A DNA stretch of 64,000 bases, taken from JAMOAW01 sp039908535 (GTDB lineage: Bacteria > Pseudomonadota > Magnetococcia > Magnetococcales > JADFZT01). Below the pieces are notes generated by a model. The model saw only the letters and a program-made list of their open reading frames with translations, did not search any database and had not been told where the DNA came from. Of the stretch, positions 26,644 through 35,020 are shown piece by piece. The stretch spans positions 59,299-123,298 of the forward strand of contig JAMOAW010000001.1 in the NCBI GenBank assembly GCA_039908535.1, read 5' to 3'. The translations under genes were made by a program, and so were the position numbers. Each line of letters begins with the position of its first letter. The first letter of the stretch is position 1.

Positions 26644-27900
26644 TCAGGCACGCACCATACCATGCAAACTGGGGAGAACCTCCTCAAGCCGTTCCTGCAT
26701 ATAATGTTTAATCAACGCCCGTTCATGCTTAGTAAGTGGGAAGAAGACAATGCGCACCACCCGCACGCCCATACTCTCTTGGATTTCTAAAATATTGCCT
26801 TTTATCTCCAATAACTGATGACCAAGCTCAACGGTGTCCCCAACTTCCATCCATTTGATAGGCAAGGAGAAAGAGACAATCACATGACAAAAAAGCAGTG
26901 CCTCTTTTAACCGCGATCCCCGGGTCAAAGAGACCGATACCCCCCCACATGAAAGGTTCAACATATGCCCCTTATAATGTTTCCCCTCCACCACCATCTC
27001 CACAGATAATTTACCCTGTGGAACCACCCGACTATAACCTCTTTGACCGACGGCCCCATTCGCCAAAGAGAGATGATGCAAACAGGCGGTCCCCTGCTTT
27101 AAATTAACACTCTTGACCAAGGCCTCCAGCCCCACTGGAAGATGTGGAACGGCCAAATAGGTCCGCTCTTCCAAACTCATCGCGGCCAATTGGTCGCGAT
27201 GGGTCTGCACCATAACCTCTTTTTTGTCATATTTGAGAACCAAACCCGAATTTATAATCGGCACCCCATTAAACTGATTAAAAAAATTTATCTCTAAAAT
27301 CCGACTATGAACATATTCAAATTCCCGAAAAATATCCACATAGCGAGACAAAAGCGGGTCATCCAAAACCACACTCATACGACACAAAGGGGCCTCTTTC
27401 TGACAACAAATCAGCTCTTGAACAACAAGCGGCTCTTTAAAAAGTTCCCCCAAGCCAACAATCATACCGCGAAGAAAAGCGCACAACTTTCGATCCGAAT
27501 AATAGGCGATGGCCAACTCACCATGGCGAATGCGCAAGGTACGTATATCAGGGCTATGGATCTTTGGATTGTTATGGCTAAATTGGGTATGAATTTTAGG
27601 CAGATATTCCAAAATATCCAAAGATTTCCATGTACTATGAATGATATCCATAGAACGCCCTAAATCGATCAACCCAGGGATGATGTGGCGACCAAATTCA
27701 ACCAACATCTCCTCTTTGGAACAGCCCAACATGTGAGCTGTAGCAGCGAAAAGAGCCGATCCCTCCTGATCAGGATAAGAAAGATCGGATTCATAAATAT
27801 GATCTTGCATGCCAACCCTTTTCAGCAAAGTCTCCCAGGCATCTTCACCCTTTTTGGTAAGAAGAAAATCTTCCAAAGCTAAAAAAATTATTCCGTGCAT
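26644..27900 (-). CDS. H-NOX (heme NO/O2-binding) domain fused to PilZ (c-di-GMP-binding) domain
   Basis: 418 residues. Residues 1-180 match H-NOX: MHGIIFLALEDFL start, proximal heme His104 (EYLPKIH) and heme-propionate motif Y-x-S-x-R as YYSDR (133-137). A linker of about 100 residues follows. Residues about 285-410 match PilZ: RGYSR (R-x-x-x-R, 287-291) and NLSCGG (N-x-S-x-x-G, 315-320), both c-di-GMP contacts being kept. H-NOX proteins usually act on a separate kinase or cyclase; here NO or O2 sensing would bear directly on a c-di-GMP effector. A sigma-54-like promoter lies 50-70 bases upstream. It is monocistronic. Confidence 0.85.
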   Translation of the reverse strand: MHGIIFLALEDFLLTKKGEDAWETLLKRVGMQDHIYESDLSYPDQEGSALFAATAHMLGCSKEEMLVEFGRHIIPGLIDLGRSMDIIHSTWKSLDILEYLPKIHTQFSHNNPKIHSPDIRTLRIRHGELAIAYYSDRKLCAFLRGMIVGLGELFKEPLVVQELICCQKEAPLCRMSVVLDDPLLSRYVDIFREFEYVHSRILEINFFNQFNGVPIINSGLVLKYDKKEVMVQTHRDQLAAMSLEERTYLAVPHLPVGLEALVKSVNLKQGTACLHHLSLANGAVGQRGYSRVVPQGKLSVEMVVEGKHYKGHMLNLSCGGVSVSLTRGSRLKEALLFCHVIVSFSLPIKWMEVGDTVELGHQLLEIKGNILEIQESMGVRVVRIVFFPLTKHERALIKHYMQERLEEVLPSLHGMVRA

Positions 27901-27952
27901 GAAACAACCTCAGACACAACAGGTTTCATAAAACCAGATCTCCCACCCCTTT

Positions 27953-27969
27953 TGCAAACGATGCACCAG
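27953..27969 (-). promoter_or_regulatory. Candidate sigma-54 promoter for H-NOX-PilZ gene
   Basis: On the minus strand CTGGTGCATCGTTTGCA has the GG-N10-GC spacing and TTTGCA -12 element of sigma-54 promoters. The start would fall about 40 bases before the ATG. Confidence 0.4.
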
Positions 27970-28007
27970 ATGCCCCATAAAAGACCAAAATAATAGAGAC
28001 CAAAGTT

Positions 28008-28964
28008 TTATTCCCTCTGCAAAACAGCTTCAAAATAGGCAATGGTCCTTTTTAACCCTTCTGTCAAAGAGATCTTTGGCTCCCAATTTAAATGCTCCTT
28101 TGCCAACGTGATATCTGGTTTGCGCTGTTTTGGATCGTCCTGAGGTAATTTTTTCTCCACCAACTGCGACTTGGAACCGGTCATCTCCATAATCAGCACA
28201 GCCAGCTCCCTAATGGTAAACTCGCTGGGATTTCCCAAATTTAATGGACCGGTAAAACCATCTGGGGAGTTCATAAACCGCAAGAAACCTTCAATAAGAT
28301 CATCCACATAACAAAAAGAGCGTGTCTGCAACCCATCGCCATAGATGGTAATGGGTTCACCGCGCAAAGCCTGTATAATAAAATTGGAGACAACCCGACC
28401 ATCCCTTGGATGCATATTGGGTCCATACGTATTAAAAATACGCGCCACTTTTATTTCTAGACCATATTGACGCCTATAATCAAAAAAAAGGGTCTCAGCA
28501 CACCTTTTCCCCTCATCATAACAAGAGCGAGGACCGATGGGATTGACATTTCCCCAGTAACTCTCCTTTTGCGGATGCATGTCTGGATCCCCATATACCT
28601 CGCTGGTCGATGCCTGAAAAATTTTAGCTTTGACCCTTTTTGCCAATCCCAGCATATTAATAGCCCCATGAACGCTGGTTTTCGTCGTCTGCACCGGATT
28701 TAACTGATAATGTATAGGCGAAGCTGGACAAGCGAGGTTATATATTTGGTCCACTTCCACATAAAGTGGAAAAGTCACATCATGACGCAACAGTTCAAAA
28801 CGAGGATGGTTGAGCAAATGTTGAATATTCCTTTTCGATCCGGTAAAAAAATTTTCCACGCACAACACTTCGTGCCCTTCACGAATCAACCTCTCACACA
28901 AATGGGATCCCAAAAATCCAGCTCCTCCTGTGACCGCCACCCGATTATAAATAGATTCACGCAT
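28008..28964 (-). CDS. UDP-glucuronate decarboxylase (UDP-xylose synthase)
   Basis: 318 residues. Extended SDR: NAD loop VTGGAGFLGSHLCERL, ENFFTGSKRNIQHL, ASTSEVYGDP, catalytic YDEGKR, RIFNTYGPNM and the UXS-type GDGLQTRSFCYVDDL. Length and motifs match bacterial UXS, converting UDP-glucuronate to UDP-xylose with loss of CO2. An AAGGAT ribosome site precedes ATG 28964. It supplies sugar nucleotides for envelope glycans. A dTDP-glucose dehydratase is less likely because of the GPRSCYDEGKR signature. Confidence 0.9.
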   Translation of the reverse strand: MRESIYNRVAVTGGAGFLGSHLCERLIREGHEVLCVENFFTGSKRNIQHLLNHPRFELLRHDVTFPLYVEVDQIYNLACPASPIHYQLNPVQTTKTSVHGAINMLGLAKRVKAKIFQASTSEVYGDPDMHPQKESYWGNVNPIGPRSCYDEGKRCAETLFFDYRRQYGLEIKVARIFNTYGPNMHPRDGRVVSNFIIQALRGEPITIYGDGLQTRSFCYVDDLIEGFLRFMNSPDGFTGPLNLGNPSEFTIRELAVLIMEMTGSKSQLVEKKLPQDDPKQRKPDITLAKEHLNWEPKISLTEGLKRTIAYFEAVLQRE

Positions 28965-29007
28965 GATTTTATCCTTGGTAAAGTTAAGAAATCCGTTATT
29001 TTTTTTC

Positions 29008-29148
29008 TATATCAAAAAAATAAAAATCAAGACTTTGAGGGATTTAAAACTGCTCTCCAATCCTCCCACCTTCCTTTTTAGAGAGCCTGGGGTTGCATCC
29101 CCCTGGGTTTGGCCTTGGATTTTTTTTGTCCACAGGGCATTATGTTCT
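29008..29148 (+). repeat. Hairpin repeat family A, copy 9 (diverged)
   Basis: Both ends are clear but hairpin 1 has decayed (TTTGAGGGATTTAAAACTGC), and the loop of hairpin 3 has changed to GGGGTTGCATCCCC. It lies between the divergent UXS and trxB genes. Confidence 0.8.
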
Positions 29149-29196
29149 CAATGAAACACCCAAAAAACGACTATTCACTCTCATGGAGATACCGGA

Positions 29197-30159
29197 ATGA
29201 CCACAAAAAATCACCATAAAATCATCATCATTGGTTCTGGACCTGCGGGTTATACCGCTGCTATTTATACTGGACGCGCCAATCTGGCCCCCCTTTTAAT
29301 CCAAGGGATGCAACCAGGAGGACAATTGACCATCACCACAGAGGTAGACAATTTTCCCGGTTTTGCCAATGGTATTCAAGGTCCTGAACTCATGCAAATC
29401 ATGCAGGCTCAGGCAGAGCGGTTTAATACCCAGATTGTCAGTGATACCGTTATTGGGGTTGAATTAAATGTCCGCCCCTTTGTCATTCGATGCGACTCTG
29501 AAACCGAATACACCTGCGATGCCCTGATTATCACAACGGGTGCTTCGGCCCGTTGGCTGGGATTGGAATCGGAAAAACGGCTGCATGGCTATGGTGTCTC
29601 CGCTTGTGCCACCTGTGACGGTTTCTTTTTCCGAAATCAGGAGATCGCCGTCATTGGTGGTGGCGATGCCGCCGTAGAAGAGGCTCTATTTCTAACCAAT
29701 TTTGCCTCCAAAGTCTATTTAATTCATCGTCGGGATCAATTGCGGGCCGAAAAGGTCATGCAAGAGAGAATGTTGGCCAATCCCAAAATCGAACCGATCT
29801 GGAACTGTATCGTCGAAGAGATTCTAGGGGATACAGGCATGGGAGGGGTGAATGGTCTTCTATTGAAAGATGTCAAAACCAACGAAACGCGCCAACTGGC
29901 GGTCACAGGTGTTTTTGTCGCCATCGGCCACACCCCCAATACTGCTCTCTTTAAAGGGCAACTGGATATGGACAAAGAGGGGTATCTTCTCACCCGTCCC
30001 GACTCCACCGCCACCAACATTGAAGGCGTTTTTGCTGCTGGAGATGTTCAAGATAGAACCTTCCGCCAGGCAATTACCGCCGCTGGCACGGGCTGCATGG
30101 CCGCACTGGAGGCCGAGCGTTATCTAAGTGCGCTGGAAGGAACCAGCAGCCGAAAATAG
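29197..30159 (+). CDS. trxB: Thioredoxin-disulfide reductase
   Basis: 320 residues with GGAG upstream. FAD site IIGSGPAGYTAAIYTGRA, redox-active CATCDGFF (C-x-x-C), NADPH site VIGGGDAAVEEALFL with HRRDQLRAEK, and C-terminal GVFAAGDVQDRTFRQAITAAG...AALEAERYL. Length is normal. It keeps thioredoxin reduced with NADPH in the cytoplasm. Confidence 0.95.
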   Translation: MTTKNHHKIIIIGSGPAGYTAAIYTGRANLAPLLIQGMQPGGQLTITTEVDNFPGFANGIQGPELMQIMQAQAERFNTQIVSDTVIGVELNVRPFVIRCDSETEYTCDALIITTGASARWLGLESEKRLHGYGVSACATCDGFFFRNQEIAVIGGGDAAVEEALFLTNFASKVYLIHRRDQLRAEKVMQERMLANPKIEPIWNCIVEEILGDTGMGGVNGLLLKDVKTNETRQLAVTGVFVAIGHTPNTALFKGQLDMDKEGYLLTRPDSTATNIEGVFAAGDVQDRTFRQAITAAGTGCMAALEAERYLSALEGTSSRK

Positions 30160-30172
30160 TTTTTAGCGTTTT

Positions 30173-30252
30173 ATAATGCCCTACGGGCAAAAAAAGGGTG
30201 GGGGGATTGGGGGCGGTTCTCCGCCCCCCAAGGTTTTGATGTCTATTTTCCG
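30173..30252 (-). repeat. Hairpin repeat family A, copy 10 (internally deleted)
   Basis: GCCCTACGGGC joins directly to AAAAAGGGTGGGGGGATTGG, so hairpin 3 is missing while hairpin 1 (GGGCGGTTCTCCGCCCCCC) is intact. Confidence 0.85.
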
Positions 30253-30299
30253 TAACTGTTCACCGAAGTAAAATTTTACGTTAATTGAAACTCAATGAT

Positions 30300-30760
30300 T
30301 TATTGCTTTGGCGTAACCGTTCATAATAAAAAAAAGGGGTCTGGGGGATTGCCCCCAGGGTTTTGCTTTTGACTTTGCTTTTGACTTTGCTTTTGACTTT
30401 GCTTTTGACTTTGCTTTTGATTTTGCTTTTGCTTTTGCTTTTGCTTTTGAATTCGGTTTTGCTTTCTTCAAATAGCAGGGGGGTTGGGGGATGCAATCCC
30501 CCAAGGTCTTGTTTTTTATTTTTTATTGCTTTGGCGTAACCGTTCATAATAAAAAAAAGGGGTCTGGGGGATTGCCCCCAGGGTTTTGCTTTTGACTTTG
30601 CTTTTGATTTTGCTTTTGCTTTTGCTTTTGCTTTTGATTTTGCTTTTGCTTTTGCTTTTGCTTTTGATTTTGCTTTTGCTTTTGAATTCGGTTTTGCTTT
30701 CTTCAAATAGCAGGGGGGTTGGGGGATGCAATCCCCCAAGGTCTTATTTTTTATTTTTTT
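30300..30760 (-). repeat. Two tandem 223-bp cassettes with TTTTGC/TTTGAC minisatellite
   Basis: Cassettes begin at 30300 and 30523 with TTATTGCTTTGGCGTAACCG. Each has a CTGGGGGATTGCCCCCAG hairpin, a variable array of 6-base units (TTTTGC, TTTGAC, TTTGAT; about 30358-30450 and 30587-30690), then GAATTCGGTTTTGC, and a GGGGGATGCAATCCCCCAAG hairpin. The flanking hairpins resemble family A. The arrays differ in unit order. On the minus strand they would read as K-A-K-S-K, but the frame has no other protein character and overlaps the UDG gene. Confidence 0.85.
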
Positions 30761-30798
30761 ATCTGAACGGTTACTATTTTCCAATACATAAATACGAC

Positions 30799-31674
30799 CT
30801 ATTGTTGACCAGAGTTCTTTAAAATAAGCAGCAAACGGATCAAATCTTCCCAAGCTGCCCGTTTCCGTCCCCCGGCATGAAAATAATATTTGGGATGATA
30901 GGTCGGAATAACCGGAATACCCTGCCAATGGACCACTCGACCACGCACACGACCCACGGCCTCTGTCCCACCCAATAGAGTTTGAATAGCCACTTGACCC
31001 ATGGCCATGATCACGCGAGGCTGCAAAATATGCAGTTGATTAAACAAATACCCCTGACACATCGCAATCTCTCCTGGCTGTGGATTGCGATCCAAGGGGG
31101 GTCGACATTTGACCACCAAAACAAGATAGACCTCCTCGCGCTTTAAATCGACCGCACGCAACATAAGATCAAAAAACTTCTCCATTGGCCCCACAAATGG
31201 CAGGCCCACCGCCTCCTCCTGCTCTCCTGGACTCTCTCCGACAAACACGACACGAGCCTGAGGTGAACCATAGCCAAAAACCATCTGCTTACGTAAATGC
31301 GACAATCCACACCGTTGGCACACTGCTACCTCATGAGCCATCTTTTGCAAAGCACCCGCTCTCTCGGCACCCGTCAAAACGGAAAAATGAATTCGTTCAA
31401 GCTCCGAAAGAGGTGGCAAAGAGGGCTTTTCAACAAGTTGCAATGGCACAGGATAAACGGGCTCTTTAGGCGACACGGACGGAACATCGCCCTTAAAGAC
31501 GATCCCTGGTTGACTCTGGGGTAAAAATTTTTTTTCTCGCCCCCTTTCCTGAACCGAATGAACAGACTCTTTCCACACAGCAGGGTGATCACCCGCCAAA
31601 AAGGCGACTCCACACTCCCGCCAATAGGAGATCGTGTGACAAATCTCTCCCAAAGATGGTTCCGATTCGTACAT
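30799..31674 (-). CDS. Uracil-DNA glycosylase, family 4/5-like (Fe-S)
   Basis: 291 residues from ATG 31674 (GAGGGG 7 bases upstream); GTG 31680 is an alternative. The catalytic domain starts at about residue 110: CQRCGLS (Fe-S Cys pair), FVGESPGEQEEAVGLPFVG (uracil-binding motif), VVKCRPPLDRNP (third Cys), AMGQVAIQTLLG and TYHPKYY (motif near T-x-H-P-x-x-L). The 105-residue N-terminal part is proline-rich and poorly conserved, as in many family 4 enzymes. It removes uracil from DNA. Confidence 0.9.
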   Translation of the reverse strand: MYESEPSLGEICHTISYWRECGVAFLAGDHPAVWKESVHSVQERGREKKFLPQSQPGIVFKGDVPSVSPKEPVYPVPLQLVEKPSLPPLSELERIHFSVLTGAERAGALQKMAHEVAVCQRCGLSHLRKQMVFGYGSPQARVVFVGESPGEQEEAVGLPFVGPMEKFFDLMLRAVDLKREEVYLVLVVKCRPPLDRNPQPGEIAMCQGYLFNQLHILQPRVIMAMGQVAIQTLLGGTEAVGRVRGRVVHWQGIPVIPTYHPKYYFHAGGRKRAAWEDLIRLLLILKNSGQQ

Positions 31675-31749
31675 CCTCACACCCCTCTATTTTTTACGAC
31701 CGAACTTACGCAAAGTTTTTCTATATTCAATATCTGGTTTGCGACAAAA

Positions 31750-31902
31750 AAACATAATGCCCTGCGGGCAAAAAAATCAAAACCCTGGGGGATGAATCCC
31801 CCAGACCCCCTCTTTTTTTTAAATATTAAAAGAAAAGGGTGGGAGATTGGGGGACGGTTCTCCGCCCCCCAAGGTCTTGATTTTTATTTTTCCGATATAT
31901 GA
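31750..31902 (-). repeat. Hairpin repeat family A, copy 11 (full length)
   Basis: Complete, ends AACATAATGCCCTGCGGGC and TTTTTCCGATATATGAAC, in the divergent promoter gap between the UDG gene and the cNMP-fold gene. Confidence 0.9.
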
Positions 31903-32042
31903 ACGTGCATATTTTCTACGTTTTTGACCAGCAAAAGCATAATAGATTTAATTTTTCTTTGACTTTTATACATCGAAGAAACATTATATTTTACAAAATT
32001 TTAAATCAAACCTTTCTATATATCAAAAAGGAAAATTATATA

Positions 32043-32516
32043 ATGCACTCTATTCGATTATTTCTTGAAAGTCGAGAAATTTTTCAAAATCTGCCCCCAT
32101 CTGTCCTTGATCAAATTGCCACATTCACCGAAATTTTAGATTTTAATGATGGAGAAATGGCCATACCAAATGGGATAGAGGGAAAACATCAAGATCTTTA
32201 CCTCCTAGTACGCGGCTCCACCAATATAAGTCTCAACTATGAGGGATTATTGACACAAATGTATTGTCACTTTAAACCTATTGAAAACGAATTATACGGA
32301 GAAATCTCCTGGCTTCTATCCTGCGAACGAACGGTTCAGGTTTTCAGCAAAGGACCGAGTCGTTTTGTCAAAATCAATGGAGAACAATTTTTTAATTTTT
32401 TAGAACAAAATGTAGAGGTTGGTTTTCAAATCATGCGACGTATTGCGATTGTATTGGCCAAACGGGTGATCAGTCTAGACGAGCAGATACGCGATAAAAC
32501 TATTATTAATTTTTAA
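32043..32516 (+). CDS. Cyclic-nucleotide-binding-fold protein without DNA-binding domain
   Basis: 157 residues; AAAAAGG lies about 12 bases before ATG 32043. The pattern LFLESREIFQNLPPSVLDQIATFTEIL is the N-terminal helix of CRP-like domains, then FNDGEMAIPNG, DLYLLVRGSTNIS, ELYGEISWLLSCERTVQVF (phosphate-cassette position G-E-x-x, with SWLLSCERT in place of ALLxxxxRxAT) and a C-helix. The usual Arg is at R in CERTV. It lacks a helix-turn-helix. It is probably a small ligand sensor or partner subunit. Confidence 0.65.
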   Translation: MHSIRLFLESREIFQNLPPSVLDQIATFTEILDFNDGEMAIPNGIEGKHQDLYLLVRGSTNISLNYEGLLTQMYCHFKPIENELYGEISWLLSCERTVQVFSKGPSRFVKINGEQFFNFLEQNVEVGFQIMRRIAIVLAKRVISLDEQIRDKTIINF

Positions 32517-32548
32517 ATATCATGCTCAAAAAAATCTGAACCATGTTC

Positions 32549-32663
32549 ATGTATCGGAAAAACAAAAATCGAGACCTTGGGGGGCGGAGAACCGCCCCCC
32601 AATTCCCCCACCCTTTTTAGGGTCTGAGGGATTCATCCCCCACGGTTGGGCCTTTCATTTTAC
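32549..32663 (+). repeat. Hairpin repeat family A, copy 12 (3' end missing)
   Basis: Hairpin 1 is intact, hairpin 2 shortened, and the end is cut at CCTTTCATTTTACG, four bases before the start codon of the TauE gene. Confidence 0.85.
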
Positions 32664-32666
32664 GAC

Positions 32667-33479
32667 ATGGTTTATTTTATGATCTCTTTTTTATTCATAG
32701 CTTCCTTAATAACAGGCCTTTTGGCCGGGATTTTAGCGGGTTTGTTAGGAGTAGGTGGGGGAATTTTAATTGTTCCAGCGTTGCTGATGCTGTTTCATCT
32801 GGATGGCATCAACCCAGTAATCGCCATGCAATTGGCCACTGGAACGTCGCTGGCCACGATTGTGGTGACCAACTGTTCGGCAATTTGGAACCACCACAAA
32901 CGCCACGCCGTGGATTGGAAAATCGTACCGCAATATATTCCAGGTGTGATTCTTGGTGCGTGGTTAGGAGCACAAGGTGCCGCGTTGATCTCTGGAGAAC
33001 TTTTACGCACCCTGTTTGGCTTGTTTGAAATCGCCATCGGTCTGCAAATGGTCCGTTCTCATTCCCCCAACCCCCCCTCGCACTTTTCGGTGCCAGAATA
33101 TCTGCACCCGGTATTGGGGATCGGAATCGGAATGCTCAGCAGCCTGTTTGGTATTGGGGGGGGCACCCTTTCGGTTCCTGTTTTAAATTTAATCGTCGGC
33201 CTACCCATTTTGCAAGCGGTTGGCTCGGCTTCGGCCATTGGTTTGGCCATTGCCGTGGCTGGAGCCAGCGGCTATATCCATGCCGGCTGGGGGTTGACGA
33301 CCTTACCACATGATGCTTTGGGCTTTGTCGTCCCCACCGCCTTTTATGGAATTATCTGCGGTACCTTACTGACCACCCATCTTGGGGTGCGTTTAGCCCA
33401 TACCCTCCCCGCCAATCAACTCAAACGAGGATTTGGACTCTTCCTGTTGCTGGTTGGATTTAAATTACTCTGGCATTGA
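32667..33479 (+). CDS. TauE/SafE sulfite exporter family membrane protein
   Basis: 270 residues; ATG 32667 or 32679. Two repeats of the family motif: TGLLAGILAGLLGVGGGILIVPALL and GIGMLSSLFGIGGGTLSVPVL, with eight or so membrane helices. Members export sulfite, sulfoacetate or other sulfonates, or organic anions. No strong ribosome site is seen; a hairpin repeat ends directly before the start and may have replaced the leader. It is convergent with tyrS. Confidence 0.9.
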   Translation: MVYFMISFLFIASLITGLLAGILAGLLGVGGGILIVPALLMLFHLDGINPVIAMQLATGTSLATIVVTNCSAIWNHHKRHAVDWKIVPQYIPGVILGAWLGAQGAALISGELLRTLFGLFEIAIGLQMVRSHSPNPPSHFSVPEYLHPVLGIGIGMLSSLFGIGGGTLSVPVLNLIVGLPILQAVGSASAIGLAIAVAGASGYIHAGWGLTTLPHDALGFVVPTAFYGIICGTLLTTHLGVRLAHTLPANQLKRGFGLFLLLVGFKLLWH

Positions 33480-33499
33480 TTTTTGACCATAAGAGACCA

Positions 33500-33560
33500 T
33501 GGCACAAAAAAACAAAAAGCTAAGGGGCGAAGAACCGCTCCCCACCCCCAAGCATGATAT
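33500..33560 (+). repeat. Hairpin repeat family A, remnant
   Basis: AAGCTAAGGGGCGAAGAACC then GCTCCCC and CATGATATTCATG are a decayed hairpin 1 and the unit's end. Confidence 0.45.
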
Positions 33561-34793
33561 TCATGATTCCAAAGTAATATAAGCAAATTGACGTTTGCCA
33601 ACTTGGAGCAATACCCGCTGACCAGCGACCAATACCATTTTTTCATCTTGAACCAATTGTTGATCCAAATGGACGGCGTTTTGACGGATAAGACGCATCC
33701 CTTCACTACTAGATTTGACCAACCCAGCTTGTTTGAGCAAGGTCGCCAACCCCACGCTCTCCCCTCCCACAGAGTAACTGATTTCATTGATCTCCTCTGG
33801 TAACTCCCCTTTATTTTTTTTGCGATTAAAATCTTTTTTAGCCCACAATGCGGCCTCTAAGCCATGGAAACGTGCCGTGAGTTCTTGGGCCAACTCTTCC
33901 TTAACCGCCATGGGATGGAGACGCTCACTCAAAACCCCCGCACGCAACTCCTCCACCTGCGCCAAACTTTTATCGGATAATAGTTCAAAATAACGCCACA
34001 TCAAGGGGTCAGAAATGGACATGGTTTTACCAAATATCTCCTCCGGGCTATCTTGGATGGCGATGGTGTTGCCAAGAGATTTGGACATTTTATTCACCCC
34101 ATCCAACCCCTCCAAAAGAGGAAGGGTGACGATACATTGCGGTTTTTGACCATATTCTCTTTGCAATTCCCGTCCGACCAATAAATTAAAAGTTTGATCC
34201 GTCCCACCCAACTCGACATCGGCCCGCAAGGCGACGGAATCATATCCTTGCACCAGTGGATATAAAAATTCATGGATGGCGATGGGTCTCCCGCTCTGAT
34301 AACGTTTGGCAAAATCGTCCCGTTCCAACATTCTGGCCACGGTATGCCGGGCGGCCAGTTGAATTAAATCAACAGCAGACATGGGATTCATCCAGGAACT
34401 GTTAAAGACCACTTCAGTAGCCTCTGGATCCAAAATGCGAAACACCTGCTCCTTATAAGTTTGCGCGTTGGCAACTACCTGCTCGACAGTCAACGGCTTG
34501 CGGGTTTCACTTTTACCGGTGGGATCGCCAATCAATCCCGTAAAATCACCGATTAAAAAAAGAATATGGTGACCCAACTCTTGAAATTGGCGTAATTTTT
34601 GAATTAATACCGTATGGCCCAAATGTAAATCTGGGGCAGTTGGATCAAAACCTGCTTTTATACGCAAGGGCGTTTGGGTGGCGATAGAGAGCTCCAAACG
34701 GCTTTTAAGCTCTTCTTCAGAGATAATCTGTACCACCCCGCGACGAATCACTTCCATTTGTTCCGCAACCGATTTTGTTTTCACGATTCTCAT
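33561..34793 (-). CDS. tyrS: Tyrosyl-tRNA synthetase
   Basis: 410 residues. Class I signatures HLGHT (H-I-G-H type, in DPTAPDLHLGHTVL) and KMSKS (in VNKMSKSLGN), GGTDQTFNLLVGRELQ, and a C-terminal S4 domain (SSEGMRLIRQNAVHL). This is the TyrRS subclass with about 410 residues (TyrZ-like). It charges tRNA-Tyr in the cytoplasm. AGAGAGT upstream of ATG 34793. Next to a hairpin repeat in the divergent gap with anmK. Confidence 0.95.
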   Translation of the reverse strand: MRIVKTKSVAEQMEVIRRGVVQIISEEELKSRLELSIATQTPLRIKAGFDPTAPDLHLGHTVLIQKLRQFQELGHHILFLIGDFTGLIGDPTGKSETRKPLTVEQVVANAQTYKEQVFRILDPEATEVVFNSSWMNPMSAVDLIQLAARHTVARMLERDDFAKRYQSGRPIAIHEFLYPLVQGYDSVALRADVELGGTDQTFNLLVGRELQREYGQKPQCIVTLPLLEGLDGVNKMSKSLGNTIAIQDSPEEIFGKTMSISDPLMWRYFELLSDKSLAQVEELRAGVLSERLHPMAVKEELAQELTARFHGLEAALWAKKDFNRKKNKGELPEEINEISYSVGGESVGLATLLKQAGLVKSSSEGMRLIRQNAVHLDQQLVQDEKMVLVAGQRVLLQVGKRQFAYITLES

Positions 34794-34820
34794 GTTAAAC
34801 TCTCTTTAATGTATTATACC

Positions 34821-34973
34821 CTATTGAAAAAATAAGACCTTGAGGGGGCGGAGAACCGCCCCCCCAATCCTCCCCACCCTTCTTTTCTAATTCTTTAAAA
34901 AAAAGAGGGGGGGCTGGGGGATTCATCCCCCAGGGTTTTGATTTTAATTTTTTGCCCGCAGGGCACTATGTTC
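34821..34973 (+). repeat. Hairpin repeat family A, copy 13 (full length)
   Basis: The 5' end has decayed to TACCCTATTGAAAAAATAAG; hairpins 1-3 and the terminal GCCCGCAGGGCACTATGTTC are clear. It fills the gap between divergent tyrS and anmK. Confidence 0.88.
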
Positions 34974-35020
34974 TTTTATCATTCTGCGACTAAAACATTT
35001 TTTTTTAAAGGTTAAGAATC

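Noticed and set aside
30281..30928. Lys/Ala/Ser-rich (KSKAKAK) proteins on the minus strand
   Set aside because: They are translations of the 6-base minisatellite and its hairpins, and overlap the UDG gene in another frame.
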